Positions 16,522-25,345 of a stretch of DNA of 36,997 nt are shown in pieces; positions within the stretch are counted from its first letter, which is position 1; each line of letters opens with the position of its first letter. The stretch is from Bordetella parapertussis. Lineage in GTDB: Bacteria > Cyanobacteriota > Cyanobacteriia > PCC-6307 > Cyanobiaceae. Below the pieces are notes generated by a model, which was given only the letters and a program-made list of their open reading frames with translations, had not been told where the DNA came from and made no database searches. The translations under genes were made by a program, and so were the position numbers. The DNA lies in contig CALPMR020000004.1 of assembly GCA_943324725.2 (NCBI GenBank), positions 1 through 36,997 on the forward strand, given 5' to 3'.

Positions 16522-19472
16522 CAGTCGGAACCCTGTTGGCGAAAGAGTGCGTAATACCGGCCCCTCAGGGCCATAAGCTCATCGTGGGTGCCGCTTTCGG
16601 CGATTAAGCCTTGATGCATCAAGATGATCCGATCTGCATTGCGGATCGTGTTGAGTCGATGGGTGATGAAGAACACAGTGCAGCCGGAAAGCTCTTGGCG
16701 CAGATTGTCGCAGACAATCTTTTCGGTTTCATAGTCAAGGGCGCTGGTGGCCTCATCCAGCACCAGAAGCTTCGGATTGCTCAGCAAGGTGCGCGCGATC
16801 GCCAGCCTCTGGCGCTGGCCACCGCTGAGCGCCCCACCCCGTTCGCCCACATTGGTGCTGTAGCCGGAAGGTAGTTCCATGACGAAGTCGTGGGCCATGG
16901 CAATCCGAGCTGCGCGCACAATGGCATCGCTGGAGGAATCAGGATCGGTGAGGGCGATGTTTTCGGAAACGGATCCGGCGAACAGCAGAGGATCTTGGGG
17001 AACAATGCCGATCTGCCGGCGCAGGGAATAAAGCTCGACTTTGTCGATGTCATAGCCATCAATCAACAGTCTTCCTGACTGGGGTGCATAGAGGCGGGGC
17101 AGCAATTTCATCAAGGTGCTCTTGCCGCTGCCGCTTTGGCCGACGATGCCCACGAAGGTGCCGGCTTGCACTTCAAAGGTGATGTTTTTTAGAATCAGCG
17201 GAGCACCCTTCTGGAAGCTGAAGTCGACACCTTCAAACGTGACTCTGCCGTGGATCGGAGGAAGGGGAATTTTCTGTTGATCAGTTTCAGTGGATTCCAC
17301 CGGTGTATCGACCACGTCGGCGAGGCGTTCCATCGACACCTTCAACTCCTGGATGTTCTGCCAGATGCTGGAAAGTCGCAGGAGTGGTTGAGTGACGTAG
17401 CCACTGATGATGCGGAAAGCAATCAGTTGACCGAGTGTGAGTTCGCCTTTGAGAACCATGGCGGCACCAAGCCAGAGCACCAGCAGTTGCGAAAGTTTCT
17501 GGAGCACCTGACTGGTCTGGCTCAGGGCCGTACCTGTCATCGTGCGCTCGAAGCTGCGACTGATGTACTTGGCGTAGAAATCTTGCCATTTCCAACGGCT
17601 CACCATCTCGACGTTTTGCGCCTTCACGGTTTGAATACCGGTGAGCACCTCGACGAGGTGGGACTGGGTGCGGGCGTTTTCGACAGCGGTTTGACGCAAC
17701 TGCCGACGAAACAGAGGGCTGCCCAGCACCGTGAGCAGAATCTGAATGGGCACCACAGCCAAGGCAACAATGGTGAGTACCCAGCTGTAGATCATCATCA
17801 CCGCGATGTAGATCACGGAAAAGATGGAGTCGATGATGGTCGTCAGGCCTTGGCCGGTGAGGAAGTTGCGAATCTTCTCCAGTTCGGCCACCCGTGAAGA
17901 CAGCTCACCAACGGGGCGTTTTTCGAAGTAACCAAGCGGCAACCTCAGCAAGTGGTCGATCACTTCAGCACCCAGGCGCATGTCGATGCGGTTGGTGGTT
18001 TCCGTGAACAGGAAGGTGCGCAGGCTGGTGATCACCCCCTCCAGCAAGGTGACCGCCACCAAGGCAATGCCGAGCACCTGCAAGGTGTCCAGGCTGCGCT
18101 GGGAAATCACCTTGTCGATGATCACCTGGATCAGCAACGGATTGGCGAGCGTGAACAGCTGCACCACGAAGGAAGCGAGCAGCACCTGCAGCAGAACGGT
18201 GCGATACCGGCGCATCGCCGGCCAGAACCAGCTCACGCCAAAGCGTTCTTCCGGGCTGCCCACTGTGCGTTCGACCAGCAGCAGTTCGATCCCTTCCGGA
18301 TAGCGTTCGTGAACTTCGTCATGGGAGAGGTGGACCCAGCCCTCGCCTGGGGAGGCGATGGTGAGGCCGCGGGCATCGCAGGCGGTGATCAGGGCGAAGG
18401 ATTGACCCCAGACCAGTAAGGATGGGGTCTGGATGCGGCTGGATGCACTGGTGGGCACCCGCACCCCGACCACATGCAGGCCCATGGAGGCCGCCAACTG
18501 GCCACAGGTCTGCAGATTCAGAGTTTGACCGCGGCGGATCAGGTCGCGCAGCGTTTTCTCGATCGAGTCTTTGCGGAACGGCAGCTTCATGGAGCTGGCC
18601 AGCATCTGGAAGCAGGCCTGGGCTTCCTCAAGCGGTCCCTGGCCGCGGATCAGCCGCAGTCGTTGGGAGGGGTTGTCCTGGCCAATATCGAGGGAGCTGG
18701 CAACCGGCAGGGCAGGCGCGGCCTCGATCGAGTGGATGCCGGCGGCCAGGGCACTGGCCTGGTCGAGAGCGGCGATCGTCGTGGGGTCATCGCTGCCTTC
18801 ATCGAGGCAGGCCTTCGGCAGGCTCAGCAGCCTGGCCGGAAAGGGTGGCCTTGTCTTGGGCAGCGAGCTCTGCGGATCAAGGGGATCGCCAGGTTGCAGT
18901 CCTTCCAGATTGGCGCTGGAGACCAGCACCACCTGATCAGCGGGAACGGCCCGAAGCGCTTCGTCGGTCGGGGTGAGCAAGCGGGCTTCTGGAGACCAGC
19001 GCTCAAAGTTTTCGCGCAGCTGGCCTGGTGCGCGGGCACTGCGCTCCCGAATGGCCTGGAGCACGGCAAAGATTTCTGACGACCAGACCTGGCTGGAACA
19101 CCAGTCCCGAAAGCTGGGCTCAGCGGTGTAGAGGTCGAGGATGAGGCGATCGGGGATGGCGGCGGCGATCAACTCCGTGGACGCGCTCACCTCCTCGCAG
19201 GGGGAAGCACGCAGCAGCGACACGAGGCCAACAACGCTGCCGGGGCCAATCTTGCCCAGCGGAATCAGCTTGCCCTGGGCTCTGGCGGTTTGGCGGGCCT
19301 GGCCTTGCTGGATCACCAGCACCTGGGCAGGCAGCACCTTGGAATCGGCCAGCAGCTGGCCGACACGGAACTGCACCAGGCTGGATTGGTCCTGGAGGGC
19401 TGCCAGGCTCTGTTCCCCCAGGCCCTGAAATGCAGGATGCCCCAAGAGCTCTGCAGCAGGAGAGACCGTCAT
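16521..19472 (-). CDS. Type I secretion ABC exporter with cNMP-like and inactive C39-like domains
   Basis: A 983-residue inner-membrane exporter. Domains: a cyclic-nucleotide-binding-like beta-roll (about 10-135); a linker; a C39-like domain (about 270-410); six transmembrane helices (about 430-700); and an ATPase domain with Walker A GQSGSGKST (778-786), signature LSGGQRQRL (from 882), Walker B LLVLDEATSALD (from about 903) and the H-loop His near 938. In the C39-like part the usual catalytic Cys, His and Asp positions appear replaced: EEAQACF where DCGxAC is expected, SFALI for HFVVL, and SPGEG for DPxxG. That makes it a probable substrate-binding, HlyB-like domain, not a leader peptidase. 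It overlaps the isomerase gene by 4 bp and the HlyD gene by 1 bp. Whether the beta-roll binds a nucleotide is unknown. Confidence 0.92.
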   Translation of the reverse strand: MTVSPAAELLGHPAFQGLGEQSLAALQDQSSLVQFRVGQLLADSKVLPAQVLVIQQGQARQTARAQGKLIPLGKIGPGSVVGLVSLLRASPCEEVSASTELIAAAIPDRLILDLYTAEPSFRDWCSSQVWSSEIFAVLQAIRERSARAPGQLRENFERWSPEARLLTPTDEALRAVPADQVVLVSSANLEGLQPGDPLDPQSSLPKTRPPFPARLLSLPKACLDEGSDDPTTIAALDQASALAAGIHSIEAAPALPVASSLDIGQDNPSQRLRLIRGQGPLEEAQACFQMLASSMKLPFRKDSIEKTLRDLIRRGQTLNLQTCGQLAASMGLHVVGVRVPTSASSRIQTPSLLVWGQSFALITACDARGLTIASPGEGWVHLSHDEVHERYPEGIELLLVERTVGSPEERFGVSWFWPAMRRYRTVLLQVLLASFVVQLFTLANPLLIQVIIDKVISQRSLDTLQVLGIALVAVTLLEGVITSLRTFLFTETTNRIDMRLGAEVIDHLLRLPLGYFEKRPVGELSSRVAELEKIRNFLTGQGLTTIIDSIFSVIYIAVMMIYSWVLTIVALAVVPIQILLTVLGSPLFRRQLRQTAVENARTQSHLVEVLTGIQTVKAQNVEMVSRWKWQDFYAKYISRSFERTMTGTALSQTSQVLQKLSQLLVLWLGAAMVLKGELTLGQLIAFRIISGYVTQPLLRLSSIWQNIQELKVSMERLADVVDTPVESTETDQQKIPLPPIHGRVTFEGVDFSFQKGAPLILKNITFEVQAGTFVGIVGQSGSGKSTLMKLLPRLYAPQSGRLLIDGYDIDKVELYSLRRQIGIVPQDPLLFAGSVSENIALTDPDSSSDAIVRAARIAMAHDFVMELPSGYSTNVGERGGALSGGQRQRLAIARTLLSNPKLLVLDEATSALDYETEKIVCDNLRQELSGCTVFFITHRLNTIRNADRIILMHQGLIAESGTHDELMALRGRYYALFRQQGSD

Positions 19473-20200
19473 CGGGCGGGAACCGGCGTGGCGAATAGCT
19501 CTGCCATGTTACGGGTCAGCTCCTGCTGAATACTCTCATCGAACAGTTCCATGGCCATTTGCTCGGCGATGGCGTTGCTGAAGATGGCGGGAATGAACTG
19601 CTCCAGCCGAGCCACGAGCCACCACTGCTCGATCGGGAACGGTTCCAGCAGGTGCCTGGGCTCACTGCTCATCAGCTTCTCGGCCAGGATCGGGTGTGCC
19701 TGGTTCATGGGCTTGGGTCCAATGATGCCGTGACTGGCTTTTTCGGGGCCTTCGCTGTATTGAGCGGCAACCTCGGCGAAGGTGGCTTCGCCGTCCAGGA
19801 TCCGCAGGTACAGCTCCCTGGCCAGCATGCCATCTTGAACGCGGACAAGGCTGTACACGACTTGATCGAGCTGCTTTTTGCGGCTGAGGAAGCGGGCTTC
19901 CGCCTTGTCCAGGTAGTGGGTGAGGCAGTGCTGCCGGATGCGTAGCGGCAGGCTGATCTGCCAGACAAGGTCAGCCTGGGACAGCCCCTGGCTCTGCAGG
20001 TAGCTGGTCAGCTCCCCCTCGCTGGCCAGGCGGTTCTGCTGCAGGAAAAGGGTTTTGGCCTTTTCAAGGTCTTCGTCAGAGACCACCTCCTCGGAGACGG
20101 CCTCGGCAATCAGCTGGCGCTGGACGAGGTTGCGAAGCAGTTGGTGGCGGCTCAGGAGAGCCACAGTGGCGGCAGGAATGCCTTGAAGCGATTCGATCAT
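19469..20200 (-). CDS. PpiC/parvulin-type peptidyl-prolyl isomerase of the secretion operon
   Basis: A 243-residue SurA/PpiC-like protein. An N-terminal helical region (about 1-95) contains LVQRQLIAEAVSEEVVSDEDLEKA, typical of the chaperone part of such proteins. The parvulin domain (about 110-200) has ARELYLRILDGEATFAEVAAQYSEGPEKASHGIIGPKPM, with the usual F-x-x-x-A-x-x-x-S pattern. No signal peptide is present, so it should stay in the cytoplasm, unlike SurA. The 4-bp overlap with the ABC exporter gene indicates coupling, suggesting that it keeps the RTX cargo export-competent or helps the exporter. The start is ATG 20200, 7 bp downstream of a -10-like box. Confidence 0.85.
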   Translation of the reverse strand: MIESLQGIPAATVALLSRHQLLRNLVQRQLIAEAVSEEVVSDEDLEKAKTLFLQQNRLASEGELTSYLQSQGLSQADLVWQISLPLRIRQHCLTHYLDKAEARFLSRKKQLDQVVYSLVRVQDGMLARELYLRILDGEATFAEVAAQYSEGPEKASHGIIGPKPMNQAHPILAEKLMSSEPRHLLEPFPIEQWWLVARLEQFIPAIFSNAIAEQMAMELFDESIQQELTRNMAELFATPVPAR

Positions 20201-20207
20201 CCGCTAG

Positions 20208-20213
20208 ATTCTA
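20208..20213 (-). promoter_or_regulatory. Possible -10 box of the secretion operon
   Basis: TAGAAT on the minus strand ends 7 bp before the ATG at 20200. If used, transcription would start within a base or two of the ATG, giving an almost leaderless mRNA. No good -35 is seen at the right spacing. Confidence 0.35.
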
Positions 20214-20247
20214 CAGCCTCTGCTCAGGCAGGGCTCCAGCTGACGGT

Positions 20248-20277
20248 TTGACAAACGGCGCCGCCATGGTGCATGTT
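20248..20277 (+). promoter_or_regulatory. Possible promoter for tRNA-Gly
   Basis: A consensus -35 box TTGACA (20248-20253) is followed after 18 bp by CATGTT (20272-20277), a weak -10. It would place the RNA start about 55 bp before the tRNA. Confidence 0.35.
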
Positions 20278-20338
20278 GTCCTTGCCGGCGATGCCGGAGG
20301 AAAGAGGCTCCGATGTTGAATCGGTGACTTTCATTCAT

Positions 20339-20410
20339 GCGGATGTAGCTCAGTGGTAGAGCATCTCCTTGCCAAGGAGAGGGTCGAGAGTTCGAATCTC
20401 TTCATCCGCT
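20339..20410 (+). tRNA. tRNA-Gly (anticodon GCC)
   Basis: A 72-base cloverleaf. Acceptor arms GCGGATG and CATCCGC pair fully, with discriminator T at 20410. The D arm is GCTC/GAGC, the anticodon stem TCTCC/GGAGA around loop TTGCCAA, with anticodon GCC at 20371-20373, and the T arm GAGAG/CTCTT around TTCGAAT (one G-T pair). CCA is not encoded. It reads GGC and GGU glycine codons. It lies between the secretion operon and the core genes, oriented away from the accessory block. Confidence 0.97.
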
Positions 20411-20461
20411 TATTAACAGGCTTTCGATTTACTCCTTCCAGGTGACGGATTGAGTTGGCTG

Positions 20462-20932
20462 TTATTTGTCTGTGTTGAATCCAGATCTGTGGTCGAGCTG
20501 CATCAGTCGTTGGCTCTCGACGCTTCGGAATCCCAGCCGCTCGTAGAAGCCGCTGCTGTTGGTCGTCATCAGGTATACCCGTTCACTGGCGATCAGGGGT
20601 GGAGCCTCCAGCAGGGCCTCGACGACGCGTCGACCCAGCCCCAGACCCTGATGGTCCTGAGTGACGACCACGTCCCAAAGCACGGCCCGGTAGATGCCAT
20701 CGCTGGTCGCCCGGCCAAAACCCACCAGCCGAAGCCCATCCCAGGCGGTCACCGCGGCCTGGCTGCCCACCAGCATGCGGCGCAGGTCGGCGCAGCTGCG
20801 CCCCTGAGCCCAGAAGCTGCCGCTTTCGAACAGATTCCGCAGCTGGCCCATGGCCCTGCAGGGCCGTAAGCCGGGGCCCAGTCCCAGCCGCAGACTCCGC
20901 GCACCGGCACGATGACGGATCAGGCGGATCAA
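20462..20932 (-). CDS. GNAT acetyltransferase, Ycf52/NSI-like
   Basis: A 156-residue acetyl-CoA-dependent N-acetyltransferase. It has LVGFGRATSDGIYRAVLWDVVV (69-90), the acetyl-CoA loop HQGLGLGRR (94-102, Q-x-x-G-x-G pattern) and SGFYERLGF (127-135), the C-terminal GNAT signature. The order RATSDG...WDVVV...GLGLG is that of the cyanobacterial/plastid Ycf52-NSI group, which in plants acetylates chloroplast proteins; the bacterial substrate is unknown to me. The start is ATG 20932; ATG at residue 28 (20851) is an alternative, since the first 27 residues are Arg-rich. It is divergent from secA. Confidence 0.82.
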   Translation of the reverse strand: MIRLIRHRAGARSLRLGLGPGLRPCRAMGQLRNLFESGSFWAQGRSCADLRRMLVGSQAAVTAWDGLRLVGFGRATSDGIYRAVLWDVVVTQDHQGLGLGRRVVEALLEAPPLIASERVYLMTTNSSGFYERLGFRSVESQRLMQLDHRSGFNTDK

Positions 20933-21123
20933 GTGCTTGAACTGGAGCGAAGGCCCCCATTGTGAACGTTGGCCTTGGCTGGCCCCGGAGCTGGGGGCCT
21001 GCGGTGACGGGGGGCGTCTTCCGGGTCCCGATTGAGCCCCAGAACCCTTCCCATCACTGCCATCTTCGGCTCCAGCTTCTGCGTCCCAAGTGTTAAGCTG
21101 GCTCGATTCGATCGGCTTTTTCC

Positions 21124-23964
21124 ATGCTCAAGCTGCTGCTGGGCGATCCCAATGCCCGGAAGCTGAAGCGCTACGAGCCGCTGGTTTCCGATATCAACCT
21201 GCTTGAAGAGGAGATCACTCCCCTCTCGGACGACCAGTTGCGTGGCCTCACGGCCGAATTCCGCCAGCAGCTGCAGAAGGCCGAGTCCCCCAGCCGCCAG
21301 AGGGCCCTGCTGGACGAGCTGCTGCCTCAGGCCTTTGCCGTGGTGCGTGAGGCCGGCAAGCGCGTGCTGGGCATGCGTCACTTTGATGTGCAGCTGATCG
21401 GTGGCATGGTGCTGCATGGAGGGCAGATCGCCGAGATGAAGACGGGCGAGGGCAAAACCCTGGTGGCCACCCTGCCGGCCTACCTCAACGCGCTGACAGG
21501 GCGCGGTGTGCACGTCGTCACCGTGAACGACTATCTGGCCCGGCGCGATGCCGAGTGGATGGGGCAGATCCACCGCTTCCTGGGGCTGTCGGTGGGCCTG
21601 ATCCAGCAGGACATGCCCCCGTCAGAGCGCCGTCGCAACTATGGATGTGATATCACCTACGCCACTAACTCGGAGCTGGGTTTCGATTACCTGCGCGACA
21701 ACATGGCGAATGACATCGTCGAGGTGGTGCAGCGGGATTTTCACTTCTGCGTCATCGACGAGGTTGATTCGATCCTGATCGACGAAGCCCGCACCCCCCT
21801 GATCATTTCGGGTCAGGTCGAGCGGCCGCAGGAGAAATATCGCAGTGCCGCGGCGATTGCCGAGCAGCTGGAGCGGGCCGCCGAGATGGGCAAGGACGGC
21901 ATTGACCCCGAAGGCGATTATGAGGTGGATGAGAAGCAGCGCAATGTCACCCTCACGGATGAGGGCTTCGCCAAGGCTGAGCAGCTGCTGGGTGTCGCCG
22001 ACCTCTATAACCCGGCTGATCCCTGGGCCCACTTCATCAATAACGCTCTCAAGGCTAAGGAGCTATTTGTCAAGGACGTCAATTATATCGTCCGCTCTGG
22101 CGATGCTGTAATTGTCGATGAGTTCACTGGCCGGGTGATGCCCGGTCGTCGCTGGAGTGATGGTCTGCATCAGGCAATCGAAGCGAAGGAAGATCTGGAA
22201 ATCCAACCCGAAACCCAGACCCTTGCCAGCATCACCTATCAGAATTTCTTCCTGCTTTATCCCCGCCTGGCCGGCATGACCGGTACGGCCAAGACCGAAG
22301 AGGTGGAGTTTGAAAAAACCTACAAACTTGAAGTCACGATTGTTCCTACGAATCGCTCCCGTTCCCGCAGCGACTGGACCGATCAGGTGTACAAGAGTGA
22401 GACGGCCAAATGGCGTGCTGTCGCACTCGAAACCTCCGAGATCCACAAGATTGGACGGCCGGTATTGGTGGGCACCACCAGCGTCGAGAAGTCAGAGCTG
22501 CTTTCCGCCTTGCTGGCCGAGCAGCAGGTGCCTCACAATCTGCTCAATGCCAAGCCCGAAAATGTGGAGCGCGAGGCTGAGATTGTGGCCCAGGCGGGTC
22601 GTGCTGGAGCGGTGACCATCGCCACCAACATGGCTGGTCGTGGCACCGACATCATTCTGGGAGGCAACAGCGACTACATGGCGCGCCTCAAGCTGCGCGA
22701 GGTGCTTCTGCCTCGGTTGGTGCGTCCTGAAGAGGGGCACAAGCCGCCGATTCCGCTGCAGCGCCAGCTTGAGGGCGGTGGTGGTTTCGGTGCGGCTGCC
22801 CCCTCGGCCACCGCCCCCTCGGAGGCCCGAGCGATGGGCAGCCTCTATCCCTGCAGCCTGTCCCCGGACACCGATGAGGCGCTGGGTGCTCTGGTGCGCC
22901 AACTGGTGACCAGTTGGGGCGATCGGGCGCTCACCGTGCTTGAGCTGGAGGATCGCATCGCGCTGGCAGCGGAAAAGGCCCCCACCGATGATCCCCAGAT
23001 TCAGATGCTGCGCGACCTGATCGCCACCGTCAAGGGCGAGTACGACACGGTGGTCAGGCAGGAAGATGCCCAGGTGCGCCAGTCGGGGGGGCTGCATGTC
23101 ATCGGCACGGAGCGCCATGAATCGCGGCGGGTTGACAACCAGCTGCGTGGCCGGGCAGGCCGCCAGGGGGATCCTGGTAGTACTCGTTTCTTCTTGTCGC
23201 TGGAAGATAATCTGTTGCGTATCTTCGGCGGCGAACGGGTGGCTGGCTTGATGAATGCCTTCCGTGTTGAGGAGGATATGCCAATTGAATCTGGCATGCT
23301 CACTCGTTCCCTTGAGGGCGCTCAGAAGAAGGTCGAAACCTATTACTACGACATCCGTAAGCAGGTGTTTGAGTATGATGAAGTTATGAATAATCAACGC
23401 AAGGCCGTCTATGCTGAGCGGCGGCGTGTGCTGGAGGGCCGTGAGCTTAAGCAGCAGGTGATTGGCTATGGAGAGCGCACGATCGACGATATTGTTGAGG
23501 CCTATGTGAATCCTGACCTGCCGCCGGAAGAGTGGGATCTGGATCGGCTCGTGCAGAAGGTGAAGGAGTTTGTTTATCTCCTTGAGGACCTATCCCCCGA
23601 GCAGGTTCGAGGTCTTTCGATGGAGGAGCTCAAGGCCTTCCTGCAGGAGCAGATGCGCAATGCTTATGACATCAAGGAGGGTCAGGTCGAGCAGATGCGT
23701 CCTGGCCTGATGCGGGAAGCGGAGCGCTATTTCATTCTGCAGCAGATTGATACCCTATGGCGCGAGCATTTGCAGGTGATGGATAGTTTGCGTGAATCGG
23801 TCGGACTGCGTGGTTATGGTCAGAAGGATCCGCTGATTGAATACAAGAACGAGGGCTACGATATGTTCCTAGAGATGATGACCCAGATGCGCCGTAATGT
23901 GATCTACTCGATGTTCATGTTCCAGCCCCAGCCTGATCCTGCCGCCCAGACAGCGACGGCCTGA
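21124..23964 (+). CDS. secA: Preprotein translocase ATPase SecA
   Basis: The motor ATPase of the general Sec pathway, driving unfolded proteins through SecYEG at the plasma and thylakoid membranes. The product is 946 residues. Visible features: Walker A GEGKT (108-112), [19 protein letters not shown] (212-230), the preprotein cross-linking region, [12 protein letters not shown] in the second ATPase fold, and [37 protein letters not shown]. An insertion of about 50 residues ([18 protein letters not shown]) before the second ATPase motifs is typical of cyanobacteria. It ends [11 protein letters not shown] without the zinc-binding SEC-C motif, also normal for cyanobacteria. The last 50 bp overlap the convergent wzt-like gene. 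Confidence 0.98.
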   Translation: MLKLLLGDPNARKLKRYEPLVSDINLLEEEITPLSDDQLRGLTAEFRQQLQKAESPSRQRALLDELLPQAFAVVREAGKRVLGMRHFDVQLIGGMVLHGGQIAEMKTGEGKTLVATLPAYLNALTGRGVHVVTVNDYLARRDAEWMGQIHRFLGLSVGLIQQDMPPSERRRNYGCDITYATNSELGFDYLRDNMANDIVEVVQRDFHFCVIDEVDSILIDEARTPLIISGQVERPQEKYRSAAAIAEQLERAAEMGKDGIDPEGDYEVDEKQRNVTLTDEGFAKAEQLLGVADLYNPADPWAHFINNALKAKELFVKDVNYIVRSGDAVIVDEFTGRVMPGRRWSDGLHQAIEAKEDLEIQPETQTLASITYQNFFLLYPRLAGMTGTAKTEEVEFEKTYKLEVTIVPTNRSRSRSDWTDQVYKSETAKWRAVALETSEIHKIGRPVLVGTTSVEKSELLSALLAEQQVPHNLLNAKPENVEREAEIVAQAGRAGAVTIATNMAGRGTDIILGGNSDYMARLKLREVLLPRLVRPEEGHKPPIPLQRQLEGGGGFGAAAPSATAPSEARAMGSLYPCSLSPDTDEALGALVRQLVTSWGDRALTVLELEDRIALAAEKAPTDDPQIQMLRDLIATVKGEYDTVVRQEDAQVRQSGGLHVIGTERHESRRVDNQLRGRAGRQGDPGSTRFFLSLEDNLLRIFGGERVAGLMNAFRVEEDMPIESGMLTRSLEGAQKKVETYYYDIRKQVFEYDEVMNNQRKAVYAERRRVLEGRELKQQVIGYGERTIDDIVEAYVNPDLPPEEWDLDRLVQKVKEFVYLLEDLSPEQVRGLSMEELKAFLQEQMRNAYDIKEGQVEQMRPGLMREAERYFILQQIDTLWREHLQVMDSLRESVGLRGYGQKDPLIEYKNEGYDMFLEMMTQMRRNVIYSMFMFQPQPDPAAQTATA

Positions 23965-25345
23965 GTTCGGGGGGCTTGAGGGCCAGGTTGCAGGCTCCGG
24001 TTGCAACCGTCGTGGTGGTGGACAGAATTCGAAGAGCTTTGAAGTCGATGACGCGATGCAAATAGTGTTGGCCCTTGGGGCCCATCACCCAGATGCCTCC
24101 ACCGATGAAATAGAGGCCAGGCCACAGGGCACCTTGGATGTGGAACGTCACTGTCCAGAGGGTGCCAGCGCTGATATGGCTGATGCCGTCGTCTCCTGCC
24201 GGAAAATTCTGGCCACTGATACGCAAACCGCTGTTGTTGGCGATGTGGTAGCCCATGCTGATATCTTTCAGGTCTTCTGCTGCGAAGTAGTCAAAGCTGA
24301 GGCTGAAGCTTTCGCCGATGGGAATATGGTTGGCTTCCTTGCCATTGAGGAGGCTGATGCGCAGCTCCTCAATGCGGGCTCCCCGATCTGGATAGACCAC
24401 AGTGGAGCTTGGCTTCAGACGGCTGTCCAGCCAAGCCTTGATGTTGGGGGCCGCTAGGGTTGCAGGGATGGCAGTTGGCTCTGCTTCGCTGGTTTCTGTT
24501 GCTGGGCTGGTCGGTTCCGGGTCCTCATTCTCCAGCTCTGCTTGTTGTTGATCGGCCTTCAGACGGTGATGGTCCTCGATGGCCTGATCCCATTCGTTGT
24601 CAGGAGCATTAATGAGTCGCTGATAGATTACGGTGACGGTCGATGGTTTGCCCATCAGCCGCGCTCGACCTTTGTGTAGCAATAGGGCTTCGTCGCAGTG
24701 CTGAATGATTTGAGGGCAGCTGTGGGTTACCAGCAGGATGGAGGTTCCGTTTCCTTTGAGTTTTTCGATATGGGCGTAGCATTTTTTCTGAAACAGTTCA
24801 TCACCCACGGCAAGGGCTTCATCGACGATCAGAAGATCGGGGTTGATGTGGGCTTGAACGCTGAATGCCAGCCGTACAACCATGCCGCTGGAGTAGGTCT
24901 TGACAGGCTGATCGATGAATTCACCGATGTCGGCAAAGGCTAAGATATTATCAAGTTGACGATCGACTTCGGCCTTGCGTAAGCCCAGCAGTGTGGCATT
25001 GAGGTAAACATTTTCGCGGCCGCTGAACTCCGGATTGAAGCCGCTGCCCAATTCGAGCAAAGCTCCGATGCGTCCATGGGTTTCCACCGAGCCCGTGGTT
25101 GGGGTGAGGGTGCCACAGATCAGTTGTAGCAAGGTGCTCTTGCCGGAGCCGTTGCGCCCCACGATGCCCATGGTGCAACCACGCTTGAGCTCAAAGCTCA
25201 GAGATTGCAGTGCCCAGAACTCCTGGTATCTCGTTTTCTTTGAGCGCGAAAGCGCCTGGAAAAGCCGATCTCGAGGGTGGGCATAAATACGATAGTTTTT
25301 GCTGAGATTCTCGGCCCGCAAGGCCACATTCCCTTCAGAGGACAT
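23915..25345 (-). CDS. wzt: Polysaccharide ABC exporter, ATPase subunit with carbohydrate-binding C-terminus (Wzt type)
   Basis: Powers export of an O-antigen or teichoic-acid-like polymer across the cytoplasmic membrane. The 476-residue product has an ATPase domain with Walker [10 protein letters not shown] (63-71), signature YSSGM (151-155), Walker [16 protein letters not shown] (171-185) and H-loop THS. Residues about 255-310 are an acidic, Pro/Thr-rich linker. Residues about 315-442 form a Wzt-C-like beta-sandwich ([16 protein letters not shown]), which in known systems binds the end-modified glycan. The tail, 443-476, has no match. The start is taken as ATG 25345, an 11-bp overlap with the permease gene; GTG 25393 is an alternative. 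The last 50 bp lie inside secA on the other strand. Confidence 0.9.
   Translation of the reverse strand: MSSEGNVALRAENLSKNYRIYAHPRDRLFQALSRSKKTRYQEFWALQSLSFELKRGCTMGIVGRNGSGKSTLLQLICGTLTPTTGSVETHGRIGALLELGSGFNPEFSGRENVYLNATLLGLRKAEVDRQLDNILAFADIGEFIDQPVKTYSSGMVVRLAFSVQAHINPDLLIVDEALAVGDELFQKKCYAHIEKLKGNGTSILLVTHSCPQIIQHCDEALLLHKGRARLMGKPSTVTVIYQRLINAPDNEWDQAIEDHHRLKADQQQAELENEDPEPTSPATETSEAEPTAIPATLAAPNIKAWLDSRLKPSSTVVYPDRGARIEELRISLLNGKEANHIPIGESFSLSFDYFAAEDLKDISMGYHIANNSGLRISGQNFPAGDDGISHISAGTLWTVTFHIQGALWPGLYFIGGGIWVMGPKGQHYLHRVIDFKALRILSTTTTVATGACNLALKPPELRPSLSGRQDQAGAGT

Noticed and set aside
20339..20410. tRNA-Gly as attachment site of the accessory block
   Set aside because: The block lies on the 5' side of the tRNA, no copy of the tRNA 3' end was seen at the other border, and no integrase gene is present.
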